DNA from: Hymenobacter aerilatus
GTDB taxonomy: Bacteria > Bacteroidota > Bacteroidia > Cytophagales > Hymenobacteraceae
NCBI RefSeq assembly: GCF_022921095.1
Contig: NZ_CP095053.1
Span: forward strand, 186,001-250,000
DNA: 64,000 nucleotides
Direction: 5' to 3'
Shown: piece after piece, positions 8,429 to 16,936 of the stretch
Position numbering within the stretch: the stretch's first letter is position 1
Layout of the letters: every line of letters begins with the position of its first letter
The notes under the pieces: model-generated
Told to the model about the DNA's origin: nothing
The model's database searches: none
The model's input: only the letters and a program-made list of their open reading frames with translations
Program-made: the position numbers and the translations under genes

Positions 8429-8965
8429 TTATACCTCCCACTCCCCCGCTACAAGCCGAGGCAGCAGCGTCCGCACCATGTGGTAGCTGGCGCCCCACAA
8501 GGGGTAGGGCCCTACCCGGTAAAACGACACCGCCATCGGTGCCAGCCAGCCAGGTAGCTGCCAGGTTTCTGTCACGCGAGCATCGGGGAGCAACAGGTCG
8601 TCGACTACCACGCTCAGCACCTCGGCAATTTCGGTGGGCTGCCAGCGCCATTGTGCGGGCGGCTCGATGTGCCCCACAAACGGCCATATCCGAAACCCCG
8701 AAACCTCCGTGACAATGGGCGGCAACTTGCCCAGCACCCGCACCTGTGCGGAGGGTAGGCCAATTTCTTCTTCGGTTTCGCGCAGAGCCGTGGCTTCCAG
8801 GGTAGCATCCTGCAACTCCCGCTTGCCGCCCGGAAACGCCAACTGCCCACCGTGCACACCAAAATCGGTGCGCCGAATGACTATCATGCGCAGCTGGTTA
8901 GCGTCGTCGCGGTAGAGCGGAAGGAGTACGGCAGCATCGCGCAAGGGTGGGGTAGGAGCAGGCAT
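8429..8965 (-). CDS. CoA pyrophosphatase-type Nudix hydrolase
   Basis: 178 residues from the ATG at 8965; longer in-frame starts would run into the neighbouring gene and add unrelated sequence. It has the CoA-specific Nudix pattern: IRRTDFGVHGGQLAFPGGKR directly before the Nudix box, then LEATALRETEEEIGL carrying the metal-binding REXXEE residues. Such enzymes (NudL/CoAse family) cut CoA and acyl-CoA to acyl-phosphopantetheine and 3',5'-ADP. The end of the gene contains the 16-bp palindrome at 8502-8517. It lies 37 bp downstream of the YkuD gene and may be co-transcribed with it. Confidence 0.9.
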   Translation of the reverse strand: MPAPTPPLRDAAVLLPLYRDDANQLRMIVIRRTDFGVHGGQLAFPGGKRELQDATLEATALRETEEEIGLPSAQVRVLGKLPPIVTEVSGFRIWPFVGHIEPPAQWRWQPTEIAEVLSVVVDDLLLPDARVTETWQLPGWLAPMAVSFYRVGPYPLWGASYHMVRTLLPRLVAGEWEV

Positions 8966-9002
8966 AGTGGGGAAGGAGGAGACGCCGGGTAGGGTCGGGC
9001 TA

Positions 9003-9746
9003 TTAGCGTACGGTATAGGCGCCTCTGGCATCGGTAGCCAGCTGCGGCAATTGGTGGTTCTGCTCGAAAAACAGATAGCCGGCACGCAGGTTTTGCCAGA
9101 AAGCAGCGTGTGCACTGTGCCGCCGCGCAGCCAGATTTTCCGGCGTGAGCGGAAATGGGAAAATGTGCATCCCAATCGTATCCTGTCCGGCAGCGCGGGC
9201 CTCTACGGCCAGCACGTACAGCTCCTCGATACCGGCGTCGGTGATGGGTAGGCAGCCCACGGTAGCGTTGGAACCGTGAATAAAAATGTCGCCGCCAGGA
9301 TGCTGGGAGTCGCTCTGGCGCAAGTCGCTGGCATTAGGATAGTTGAGACCGAGCGAGAGATGGTACAGGCTGCTGGGATTGAAACGGTCGACTTGGTAGA
9401 AGCCCTCGGGCACCTGCCTGTCGCCCTCTCGGTGCTTGGGCCCCAGTGTGCCCGAGGTGCCTGCCAGATAGAACGTCCGAACCAGCACAAAGGGCGTGGC
9501 GGTGGTGCGGGTGCGCGCCCACACCTCCAAGCTCCGCCCTACCTTGAACGCGCGTATGAAAAGCTCGGGCTGGTCAGGGTCGATGCCGTGGGCAGCCAGG
9601 CGCAGGCGCCATCCCGACCACGTACGCTCATACGCGGTGCGCACGCGCGGAAAACGCTGCTGCTCGTCGCGGAAAGCACTTTGTGAAGGATTGGATTGGC
9701 AGAACGTAAAAAGTAGAAAGCCTGTGAAAAGCAGTAGGCGTATCAT
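9003..9746 (-). CDS. L,D-transpeptidase (YkuD) family protein
   Basis: 247 residues from the ATG at 9746. A hydrophobic N-terminus (IRLLLFTGFLLFTFC) serves as signal peptide; the Cys at 16 could be lipidated although the lipobox is weak. The YkuD active site is present: HGSNATVGCLPITD, with His157 and catalytic Cys165. These enzymes form or edit 3-3 peptidoglycan cross-links or attach proteins to the wall, in the periplasm. The version with QVPEGFYQVDRFNP and a long spacer matches the murein L,D-transpeptidase catalytic-domain proteins common in Bacteroidota. The Nudix gene follows closely. Confidence 0.9.
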   Translation of the reverse strand: MIRLLLFTGFLLFTFCQSNPSQSAFRDEQQRFPRVRTAYERTWSGWRLRLAAHGIDPDQPELFIRAFKVGRSLEVWARTRTTATPFVLVRTFYLAGTSGTLGPKHREGDRQVPEGFYQVDRFNPSSLYHLSLGLNYPNASDLRQSDSQHPGGDIFIHGSNATVGCLPITDAGIEELYVLAVEARAAGQDTIGMHIFPFPLTPENLAARRHSAHAAFWQNLRAGYLFFEQNHQLPQLATDARGAYTVR

Positions 9747-9867
9747 CTGATAAATAGGATAAAAAGCAGGAACGTGGCTGTTATCTATATAGTGTATAGA
9801 GTATATCATAACTTTCGCTTGAGCCCATACCGAGCATCTTTAAACCATAGAAATAAAGAGCGCCTGC

Positions 9868-9875
9868 TAACTTGC
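9868..9875 (+). promoter_or_regulatory. -7-like box (TAACTTGC) before the FAD reductase gene
   Basis: Related to TAnnTTTG and ending 4 nt before the GTG start at 9880, the same spacing seen at several other genes here. Confidence 0.35.
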
Positions 9876-9879
9876 ACGC

Positions 9880-11040
9880 GTGGAAACCCCTCCCGACTAC
9901 GACGTGGCCATTCTGGGTGCCGGCCCGGCCGGCGCGGCCTGTGCGCTGGCCCTGCACGGCCATGGCTTGCGCGTGGTGATGGTAGACAAAGCCATGTTTC
10001 CGCGCGACAAAGTGTGCGGCGATGCCATTCCCGGCTTGGCGCTCAAGGCCCTGCGCCAGCTCAATCCGGCTTGGCATGCCGAGCTGCTGGCCACCCTCAC
10101 GCCCCGCGCCGACACCCGCGACAGTCGCGTGGTGGCACCCAACGGCCGCGAACTGCGTATCCGCTGGCAGCTGCCTACCTTCAACAGCGCCCGTCTGCAC
10201 TTCGACGACCATTTGCTGAACCTGGTGCGCCGCCGTACAAATACCGAAATCCGGGAGAGCTACGCCGTGCGCGATGTGCACACCACAGCTGCGGGCGTGC
10301 AGCTCCTACCCACCGATTCGTCGGTGGCGCCCATCACAGCCCGCGTGCTGGTGGCCTGCGACGGCGCCAATTCCGTGGCGGCCCGCTGCCTCACCCAGCG
10401 CACCATCGACAAGGCTTACCACTGCGCGGCCGTGCGGGCCTACTACTCGGGCATTGCGGAGGTAGATGGCACCACCACCGAGTTTTTCTTCCTGCACGAG
10501 TACATGGCTGGCTACTGCTGGATTTTTCCAGTAGGCAACGGCGTCTACAACGTGGGCTTCGGGATGCTCTCCGAGGCCGTGGCCCGCCAGCGTGTCGACC
10601 TTAAGAAAATGCTGCCGCAGCTGCTGGCCACGCACCCCGAGCTGGCGCGGCGCTTTGCCGGGGCGCAACAGCTCTCGGAGGTAGAAGGCTTTGGCCTACC
10701 CCTGGGCGGCCGCCCGCGTCCGTTGGTAGGGGAGCGGTACCTGCTCTGCGGCGACGCGGCCTCGCTCATCGACCCATTGCAGGGCCACGGCATCGATACA
10801 GCCATGCAAAGCGGTATCCTGGCAGCCCAGCAGGTGGTGCGCAGCTGTCAGCAGAATAATTTCAATCACGCCTTCTTAGCTGACTACGAGCAGCAAATAC
10901 ACCACAAAATCAGCCGAAAACTAGCACGCAGCTACCGCCTTATGCGCCTGGTAGCCCCGCGCCCCTGGCTGATGAACGTGGGATTTGCCCTGGCCCGGCA
11001 GCCGCTGCTGAAGCGGTGGTTGCTGCGGGTAGCAGGGTAG
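9880..11040 (+). CDS. Geranylgeranyl reductase-family FAD-dependent oxidoreductase
   Basis: 386 residues, GTG start (no in-frame ATG before the fold begins). FAD-binding GAGPAGAA (13-20), the family mark FPRDKVCGDAI (about 40-50), a mid-domain ACDGANS and a C-terminal CGDAASLIDPLQGHGIDTAM that binds FAD. This family reduces polyprenyl chains of lipids or quinones, or acts as halogenase/monooxygenase relatives. Substrate unknown, though menaquinone or carotenoid side chains are plausible in this group. It starts a run of plus-strand genes (DUF4174, YitT, DUF4136). Confidence 0.88.
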   Translation: METPPDYDVAILGAGPAGAACALALHGHGLRVVMVDKAMFPRDKVCGDAIPGLALKALRQLNPAWHAELLATLTPRADTRDSRVVAPNGRELRIRWQLPTFNSARLHFDDHLLNLVRRRTNTEIRESYAVRDVHTTAAGVQLLPTDSSVAPITARVLVACDGANSVAARCLTQRTIDKAYHCAAVRAYYSGIAEVDGTTTEFFFLHEYMAGYCWIFPVGNGVYNVGFGMLSEAVARQRVDLKKMLPQLLATHPELARRFAGAQQLSEVEGFGLPLGGRPRPLVGERYLLCGDAASLIDPLQGHGIDTAMQSGILAAQQVVRSCQQNNFNHAFLADYEQQIHHKISRKLARSYRLMRLVAPRPWLMNVGFALARQPLLKRWLLRVAG

Positions 11041-11086
11041 GACCCTAAGCTTATCCTGCGGCCGCAAGTTTGCGTAGGTACCGATT

Positions 11087-11527
11087 ATGAACACTACGTT
11101 TCGTTGCCTGGGTGTGCTAAGCGGGGTAGGCCTGTTGTTGACAGTGCTGCTGGGTGCCGCCCCGCCGGCCTCACTCGCTGCTACCCTGAAAGCCAATCAG
11201 TGGAAAAAGCGCGTGCTGCTCCTCCACGCACCCACCGCCGCCGATGCCACGCTGAAGCGCCAGCGCGCCCTGCTTGCTGCCCAGCTGGAAGGCCTCAGCC
11301 AGCGCGATATGCTGGTGCTGAACGTGATAGAAGATCAGCTCAGCACCGCCGACAGCCACTACGTCCGCCAGGAATTGAAGCTGCCCGCCGATAGCTTCAC
11401 TGTTGTGCTGATTGGTAAAGACGGCGGCGTGAAACAGCGCAGCGCCACGCCCCTACCCCCCAACGAACTGTTCGGCACCATTGATAAAATGCCCATGCGC
11501 CGCCAAGAAATGCGCAGCGAGAAATAA
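11087..11527 (+). CDS. DUF4174 domain protein
   Basis: 146 residues. The signal peptide is about residues 1-31 (ending ASLAA). The remainder (KKRVLLLHAP, then RDMLVLNVIED, then FTVVLIGKDGGVK) matches DUF4174, a thioredoxin-like fold domain without an obvious redox CXXC; no Cys pair is present here. Probably periplasmic. Role unknown. Confidence 0.85.
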   Translation: MNTTFRCLGVLSGVGLLLTVLLGAAPPASLAATLKANQWKKRVLLLHAPTAADATLKRQRALLAAQLEGLSQRDMLVLNVIEDQLSTADSHYVRQELKLPADSFTVVLIGKDGGVKQRSATPLPPNELFGTIDKMPMRRQEMRSEK

Positions 11528-11552
11528 AGGGATTGTAGCCATAAGGGACAAC

Positions 11553-11577
11553 CGTAGGCTGTTCCTACGTATAGGAA
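11553..11577 (+). promoter_or_regulatory. Two mutually exclusive small hairpins upstream of yitT
   Basis: CGTAGG (11553-11558) pairs with CCTACG (11564-11569), while TTCCTA (11562-11567) pairs with TAGGAA (11572-11577). The shared CCTA means only one can form. They end 17 bp before the ATG at 11594. Either a DNA operator or a leader switch is possible; weak evidence. Confidence 0.3.
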
Positions 11578-11593
11578 GTATAATTCCTTATAC

Positions 11594-12571
11594 ATGTCTA
11601 GTAAGCCTACCCCCACCGAATTACAAGATCAGCCCAAAGGTCCCGCGGCCACCGCGGCCACCGAAACCATACCACCGCACGAGGCAGATGCTAAGCCAAC
11701 TGTGTATGGACCACGTTGGTGGCGCAAGCAAGTGATGCAGGGCCTGATGGTGGTAGCTGGTATTTTCTCGGCAGCGCTGGGGCTCGAAAGCTTTCTGCTG
11801 CCCAACGGCTTCATCGACGGCGGCGTGACGGGTATTTCTTTGCTCACCAACCACACCACGCATATTTCGCTGTCCTTGTTGATCGTGGTGCTCAATATTC
11901 CCTTTGTGGTGATGGGCTATTTCCAACTGGGTCGCAGCTTTGCAGCGCGCACGCTGGCCGCCATTCTGGGTCTGGCCACGGTGCTGTACTTCGTGCATTT
12001 CCCGGTGTTGGCCGAAGACAAGCTGCTGGCCGCTGTGTTTGGAGGCTTTTTCCTGGGCTCAGGTATTGGCCTGGCGGTACGCGGCGGTGCCGTGCTCGAT
12101 GGTACCGAAATCCTGGCTGTGTATCTCAGCAAGAAACTTCCTTTGACGGTCGGGGATATTATCCTGCTGATCAACATTGTCATCTTTGGTGTGGCGGCAT
12201 TGCTATTATCCATCACCACAGCACTCTACTCCATTCTGGCCTACCTGGCCGCCGCCAAAATGGTCGATTTCATCATCGAAGGCATTGAAGAGTATACCGG
12301 CGTCACCATCATTTCGCCTAAAAGCGAAGATATCCGGCGCATGGTAACCGAGGAGCTGGGTCGTGGTGCTACCCTATACATGGGCAAGAGCGGCTACCAG
12401 ACTCAAGGGCACGACCAGAGTGGCATCGACATCATTTTTACGGTCGTGACGCGGCTAGAAGTAACCCGTCTCACCGACGAAATCGACAAAATAGACCCCA
12501 ATGCCTTCGTGGTGATGAGTAGCGTGCGTGACACAAAAGGCGGCATAGTAAAGCGACGCCCGTTGCATTAA
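11594..12571 (+). CDS. YitT family membrane protein (DUF2179 C-terminal domain)
   Basis: 325 residues. A Pro/Thr-rich cytoplasmic start (1-40), then about six membrane helices, including the family-typical AALGLESFLLPNGFIDGGVTGIS and FLGSGIGLAVRGGAVLDGTEILA, then a soluble DUF2179 domain (about 240-320; GVTIISPKSEDIRRMV, then VVTRLEVTRL). YitT proteins are conserved inner-membrane proteins of unknown transport role. Follows the DUF4174 gene by 66 bp that contain small hairpins. Confidence 0.92.
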   Translation: MSSKPTPTELQDQPKGPAATAATETIPPHEADAKPTVYGPRWWRKQVMQGLMVVAGIFSAALGLESFLLPNGFIDGGVTGISLLTNHTTHISLSLLIVVLNIPFVVMGYFQLGRSFAARTLAAILGLATVLYFVHFPVLAEDKLLAAVFGGFFLGSGIGLAVRGGAVLDGTEILAVYLSKKLPLTVGDIILLINIVIFGVAALLLSITTALYSILAYLAAAKMVDFIIEGIEEYTGVTIISPKSEDIRRMVTEELGRGATLYMGKSGYQTQGHDQSGIDIIFTVVTRLEVTRLTDEIDKIDPNAFVVMSSVRDTKGGIVKRRPLH

Positions 12572-12634
12572 AATAAGCAGCGTTGTGGAAGGGGTGTAAT
12601 AGGCCATACAGGGCCAGGTTGCGTACACAGGCAG

Positions 12635-13171
12635 ATGAAGAAGCTACTGCCACTTTTGCTAGTCCTGGCAGCCTGCGTGCCCAGCGCCCAGGTCACGGCC
12701 GTTGACCAGATGGCCGGAACCGATTTCACGGCTTACCATACCTACAACTTTCCGGCTGCCGGTGCCCGCAACGAGGCCGGCTACCAGGTGATGAGCCCAA
12801 CCCTACCTGTGTGGCAGGCCGCTATTGCCCGCGAGCTGGAAAAGCGGGGTTACCGCCGCGCCCCCCAGCCCGATGTGTGGGTGCATGTGGGAGTGGTGGT
12901 AGCCGACAAGGTGCAAACCCGCGAAACGCAAATCTGGGAAGCCCCGCCCTACATGGGGCAACGCCGCTATGGGTGGCAGAGTCAGCAGGTGCCCGTGCAG
13001 GCCTACCGCGAGGGTACTACCACCGTCGACGTGGTAGATGCGGCCCGCAACACGCTGGTGTGGCAGGGCAATGTAGCGGGTGCCATCACCAAGAAGCCCA
13101 ACCGGCAGGTAGAGCAAATCGACAACAGCGTGGCCGAGCTGTTTGCGCGCTACCCGGTGCCCGCGCCCTAA
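12635..13171 (+). CDS. DUF4136 lipoprotein
   Basis: 178 residues. Lipoprotein signal LLPLLLVLAAC with the Cys at residue 14. The mature part has the DUF4136 pattern (FTAYHTYNF, then IARELEKRGYRRA...DVWVH, then GTTTVDVVDAARNTLVWQG, then NSVAELFARYPV). This family is usually anchored in the outer membrane; role unknown. Short distance to the ankyrin gene downstream. Confidence 0.9.
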   Translation: MKKLLPLLLVLAACVPSAQVTAVDQMAGTDFTAYHTYNFPAAGARNEAGYQVMSPTLPVWQAAIARELEKRGYRRAPQPDVWVHVGVVVADKVQTRETQIWEAPPYMGQRRYGWQSQQVPVQAYREGTTTVDVVDAARNTLVWQGNVAGAITKKPNRQVEQIDNSVAELFARYPVPAP

Positions 13172-13236
13172 AACATCCGGTTGTGCTGCCTAGTTGGTAC
13201 AACCAGCCGCGCATGCCCGCGTATCAACATCATCAC

Positions 13237-13244
13237 TAAGCTTG
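13237..13244 (+). promoter_or_regulatory. -7-like box (TAAGCTTG) before the ankyrin gene
   Basis: Matches TAnnTTTG at seven of eight positions and ends 5 nt before the proposed TTG start at 13250, supporting that start. Confidence 0.35.
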
Positions 13245-13249
13245 TTTCC

Positions 13250-13735
13250 TTGGAAAACCCATTCACCTCCGCTCGCCCCGAAGACCTGTTGTTTGATGCC
13301 GCCCGCCGGGGCGACGTAGCCTACCTACGCGAGCTGCTTGCCACGGGCGTCGATGTTAATACGCAGGACGCCAAAGGCTTCACTCCCCTCATCATTGCTG
13401 CCTACGACGACCACCTGGAGGCCACCAAACTTCTGCTAGAATCGGGTGCTGATGTGAACGTGCAGGACCGCGCTGGCAATACCGCTCTGATGGGTGTGTG
13501 CTTCAAAGGCTACCCCGAAATAGCCCGGCAGCTTATTGCCCACGGCGCCAACTTGGACCTGCAAAACGGCAACGGCGGCACCGCCCTTATGTTTGCTACC
13601 TTGTTTGGCCGCAACCAATTGCTACCGATCTTGCTAGAGGCTGGTGCTGATACCAGCATCCGCGACGTGCGCGGCCTCTCGGCCCACGACCTAGCAATAC
13701 AGCAAGGCAACGAAGCCGCATTGGAGCTTTTGTAA
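13250..13735 (+). CDS. Ankyrin-repeat protein
   Basis: 161 residues from a TTG start, chosen because the homologous part begins there (LENPFTSARPEDLLFDAARRGD) and a promoter-like octamer precedes it; an ATG at 13181 would add 23 unrelated residues. About four to five ankyrin repeats follow (LLATGVDVN, FTPLIIAA, LLESGADVN, NTALM, LIAHGANLD, TALMFA, LLEAGADTS). No signal peptide, so probably cytoplasmic and a protein-binding module. A hairpin terminator follows. Confidence 0.85.
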   Translation: MENPFTSARPEDLLFDAARRGDVAYLRELLATGVDVNTQDAKGFTPLIIAAYDDHLEATKLLLESGADVNVQDRAGNTALMGVCFKGYPEIARQLIAHGANLDLQNGNGGTALMFATLFGRNQLLPILLEAGADTSIRDVRGLSAHDLAIQQGNEAALELL

Positions 13736-13756
13736 GCAGACGATATAAAGACTGGA

Positions 13757-13800
13757 TAATGCCGCGGGTCGCCAGCTTCAACTGACGGCCCGCGGCATTA
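13757..13800 (+). terminator. Terminator-like hairpin after the ankyrin gene
   Basis: Perfect 12-bp stem TAATGCCGCGGG (13757-13768) with 13789-13800, 20-nt loop. The T-run is short, so termination could be moderate or the stem could protect the 3' end. Confidence 0.7.
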
Positions 13801-13950
13801 TTCATTATAGCTTCACAGCAAGTAGGAGGCTACAACATTTCTTCAGATAGCGTAGCGACGCATGGCATGCGCCCCATTGTTAACATGGTGCGGTGCCAAA
13901 AGATGCGTTAGAACGTAACGCGGCAGTTTCGTAAATGCGGTATGCTGGCG

Positions 13951-15048
13951 CTAATAGCCCATGAAATATTTGCTCTTATTGCCGGCAACAGCCTTTATTA
14001 CCGAAATGGCAGCGAAGCAAAACAACAAATCAGCTGCAAAAATGAGCGTAGAGTTGAAAAAAGTAGGCTGCCAATTGAGCAAATCTTCTTGCATCAAATA
14101 ATCAATGAAATACAAGAAATAATAATGTAGAAAATACAAGGCAAAGCTGACGTTGGATAGTTTCGTTAGGTTAGTAGACAGAAATTTATTCTGCATGATT
14201 TTGCCATTGAACTTCCATAGCAAATAGATAATAGTCCAGCAGATCAGCAGCTTTTGGCAATACAGAAACTGCTCAATAAATCGAATTTCCTTTTGATTGA
14301 ATACGGTGCCGAGCACGAGAAAAGCAGCCGTAAGTCCAATCAGAATGGGCCATAGCATATCGGTGATAGACAGCAGCCGCTTGTGGTACCTGCTCGCAAA
14401 CATGCCCAGCAGATAGATGGAGATGTAGTGGATAAAAGCCAGGTGAAACCGGTACAGATCTGATGATCTGGTGACTAGCAGCGACAGGCACATGAACACA
14501 GGAAGGAAATAATAGACTGTCCTGTTGCGGTCGAGATAGACAAAAACCGGTGCCAGCAGGTAGTAAAAGCAGATCATGGGAATAAACCAGAAGGGCACGA
14601 GGTGCATCCCGGTCACGTAATAGGCAATGAGCTGCGTGGGTAGAGAATAGGTATAGAAGGCCGGAAATACTTCTGTTATATCGGGATTGTGGTGGTGGGT
14701 GGCAAAACGAATAAGTAAGATAGGAAGCGAAACCAGCACGTAGGGCACCAGAATATTCTGCACCTTCTTGTACCAATATGTCTTCTTTTCGAACCGCTTG
14801 GAAAGGTACTGGAACAAGAACCCGGAAATGAACATGAACAGCAACGTGCCCCGTTGCAAGATGATGGGTTCAAACTCGGGCTTGAGGATGCCGTAGCAGT
14901 GGATAGCAACAATGAAGAGGATAGCAACAGCACGAGCATTCTGGATATAATCCAGGAAAGCCGGTTTGCGGACAGTGGATGTTGCTATGTTGGCTTTATC
15001 TAAGAAAATAGGCGCCCGCTTTGCTACAAAAGTATTTGCTGTTTCCAT
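13951..15048 (-). CDS. Acyltransferase 3 family membrane protein
   Basis: 365 residues with about ten membrane helices. The first helix region (YIQNARAVAILFIVAIHCYGIL) has the family Arg and the probable catalytic His at residue 50. Such proteins O-acylate cell-surface polysaccharides or lipids in the inner membrane. The gene is clearly richer in A+T than the genes on both sides and is followed upstream by about 750 bp of very AT-rich noncoding DNA, suggesting horizontal acquisition. No glycan genes are adjacent, so the substrate is open. Confidence 0.88.
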   Translation of the reverse strand: METANTFVAKRAPIFLDKANIATSTVRKPAFLDYIQNARAVAILFIVAIHCYGILKPEFEPIILQRGTLLFMFISGFLFQYLSKRFEKKTYWYKKVQNILVPYVLVSLPILLIRFATHHHNPDITEVFPAFYTYSLPTQLIAYYVTGMHLVPFWFIPMICFYYLLAPVFVYLDRNRTVYYFLPVFMCLSLLVTRSSDLYRFHLAFIHYISIYLLGMFASRYHKRLLSITDMLWPILIGLTAAFLVLGTVFNQKEIRFIEQFLYCQKLLICWTIIYLLWKFNGKIMQNKFLSTNLTKLSNVSFALYFLHYYFLYFIDYLMQEDLLNWQPTFFNSTLIFAADLLFCFAAISVIKAVAGNKSKYFMGY

Positions 15049-15769
15049 ATCAAGCCCTTGCTAAAGTGGAGCAGAAGATGTTGTTCTATTAATAGTGCCT
15101 TTAAAGGCAGGTAAATAGTACTATATCTGTAAAGAGGTATTTATATCTGCATAAATGCCCATTTCTATGGCTTTTTTCAAAGACGCCACAGAATACAATA
15201 GGCATATGCTGTACAAATTAAGTTCGGCTATACGCCTTCGGTATAGAAAGGTTGTAGTATGTTAAAATCTAGATGAATTTCACTGTGCTGATAAGGAGAG
15301 CAGGTATGTACAACAAATTGTAAGAAGTGGTGCAGTACCCCTATGGTGATAACCTTTCCGACCTATAGAAAGTAGTATATTGTGCTATAGATCAAGTGTT
15401 TGAGTAATATGTAGTGTTAAATATAATATATGCTTAATTTGAATAAATTTAATTTTACAATAACCACGTTTCTATTCTAGTTATACGTGTAGTGTAAATG
15501 TTTTATAATAATTCGGTGTTATGTAATTATTATTACAGAGTGTATTGTGAAAAACTAAATCGTCTTATCTTAAAATAAATACAAGTCATATCTCCGATTT
15601 TTGAAACTATATAATCGCTTTACAAAAGCCATACATAGATACCAGTTTATATTTATGTGAGATGATAGATTTATATCAGATACAGATGAGCTACAGCTGT
15701 TTCTATCCACTATCCAGAAAGCCGCTTTAGTGTATACTAATGGCCTTCACAGGAGAGGATGCGTAAGAG
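15049..15769. other. Long AT-rich intergenic region
   Basis: About 720 bp between divergent genes with no credible coding frame, no tRNA and no long repeat. It is markedly AT-rich (for example 15410-15660) compared with the genome around it. It must hold the promoters of both flanking genes, but I could not identify convincing elements. Confidence 0.6.
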
Positions 15770-15795
15770 GTAGGAATTCAGTTTTTAATTCCTAC
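15770..15795 (+). promoter_or_regulatory. Hairpin just before the SDR start codon
   Basis: GTAGGAATT (15770-15778) pairs perfectly with AATTCCTAC (15787-15795), 8-nt loop rich in T. It ends 4 nt before the ATG at 15800. If transcribed it would press against the ribosome-binding region; as DNA it could be an operator. Confidence 0.45.
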
Positions 15796-15799
15796 ACCT

Positions 15800-16786
15800 A
15801 TGAAACTCAAACCCATCGAGGAGCAGACAATTGTTATTACGGGCGCTACCAGTGGTATTGGCTTGGCCACTGCCCAACTAGCCGCTAAAAAAGGCGCGAA
15901 GCTAGTGCTGGCAGCGCGCAGTGAGGCAGACTTACAGAAAGTGGCCCAGGAACTAGGCGGCGAAGTAGCCACTGTAGCGGCCGATGTGGCCAATGCCGAT
16001 GAGGTGCGGCGCATTGCTGAAACAGCCCTGGCACGTTTCGGCAGCATCGATACCTGGGTGAACAACGCCGGGGTAGGCATTGTCGGGATGATTGAGCAGG
16101 GGAGCGTGGAAGACTACCGCAAGCTGTTCGACACCAACTTTTGGGGCGTGGTGAATGGTTCGCTGGAAGCCCTGAAGCACCTGAAACCAAAAGGCGGCGC
16201 ACTGATTAACCTGGGTAGCGAGGTGTCCGATTTGGGCGTGGCGCTCCAGGGGGTGTATGCCGCCAGCAAGCACGCCATCAAAGGCTTTACCGACGCGCTG
16301 CGCGCCGAGCTGGAGCATGAGGGGGCGCCGGTATCGGTTACGCTCATCAAACCGGCCGGTATCAATACGCCCTTTATGCAAAATGCGCGTAACTACCTTG
16401 ACCGGGAGCCGAAGCTACCCGACCCAGTGTACGCGCCCGAAGAGGTGGCCTACGCTATTGTGTACGCCGCCGCGCATACCGAGCGCGACGTGTATGTGGG
16501 TGGGGGTAGCAAACTGTTCAGCTCCCTGAACAAGGTGGCTCCCAATGCCGTCGACTGGGTGAATGCCCACGTGATGCCCAGCCAGGAGGTGCGCCCCGAT
16601 CAGGCGCCCAGCAACCCCGAAGGTGGTTTGCATCAGCCCGGCGTTGGGGGCCGCGTGCACGGCGACCATCCGGGTTATGTGTTCCAGAAAAGCTACTACA
16701 CGCGTGCCTCCCTGCATCCAGTAGCCTCGGGGGCACTCTTGGCCCTGATAGGCGGCGCCGTGGCCCTGTGGCTGTCAAAGAAATAA
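15800..16786 (+). CDS. Short-chain dehydrogenase/reductase with C-terminal membrane helix
   Basis: 328 residues. Classical SDR: cofactor motif TGATSGIG (14-21), NNAGVG, then the catalytic Ser (NLGSEVSD) and YAASK. The Arg in LAARSEADL suggests NADP preference. Beyond the usual 250 residues there is an extension ending in one membrane helix (about 306-325), so the enzyme is probably membrane-tethered. Close to the DHRS7-like and YqjQ-like SDRs common in Bacteroidota and Cyanobacteria. Substrate unknown. Ends with a good terminator. Confidence 0.9.
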   Translation: MKLKPIEEQTIVITGATSGIGLATAQLAAKKGAKLVLAARSEADLQKVAQELGGEVATVAADVANADEVRRIAETALARFGSIDTWVNNAGVGIVGMIEQGSVEDYRKLFDTNFWGVVNGSLEALKHLKPKGGALINLGSEVSDLGVALQGVYAASKHAIKGFTDALRAELEHEGAPVSVTLIKPAGINTPFMQNARNYLDREPKLPDPVYAPEEVAYAIVYAAAHTERDVYVGGGSKLFSSLNKVAPNAVDWVNAHVMPSQEVRPDQAPSNPEGGLHQPGVGGRVHGDHPGYVFQKSYYTRASLHPVASGALLALIGGAVALWLSKK

Positions 16787-16803
16787 GCGTTTCTTAGAAA
16801 CAT

Positions 16804-16838
16804 AAAGCCCCCTGCACCGGATACGGGTAGGGGGCTTT
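16804..16838 (+). terminator. Rho-independent terminator after the SDR gene
   Basis: AAAGCCCCCT (16804-16813) pairs with AGGGGGCTTT (16829-16838), 15-nt loop, T-run after it. The 3' arm overlaps a GGGTAGGG word. Confidence 0.9.
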
Positions 16839-16936
16839 TGTGTGGCTGCGTACAGCCGCTGCTCCACAATAGGTATCGGCTACTGATCAGCCGCTATTCT
16901 TTCTTCATTGATTTTTTTCTACAGTACTCCGGCGTT

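Noticed and set aside
9774..10604. Plus-strand frame overlapping the FAD reductase
   Set aside because: Different frame of the same DNA; Arg/Pro/His-rich and lacks the FAD motifs found in the 9880 frame.
13942..14130. Small plus-strand frame at the end of the acyltransferase gene
   Set aside because: Antisense to conserved acyltransferase codons and no promoter.
14780..14800. TTCGAACC resembling a tRNA T-loop
   Set aside because: Lies inside the acyltransferase coding sequence and has no surrounding cloverleaf.
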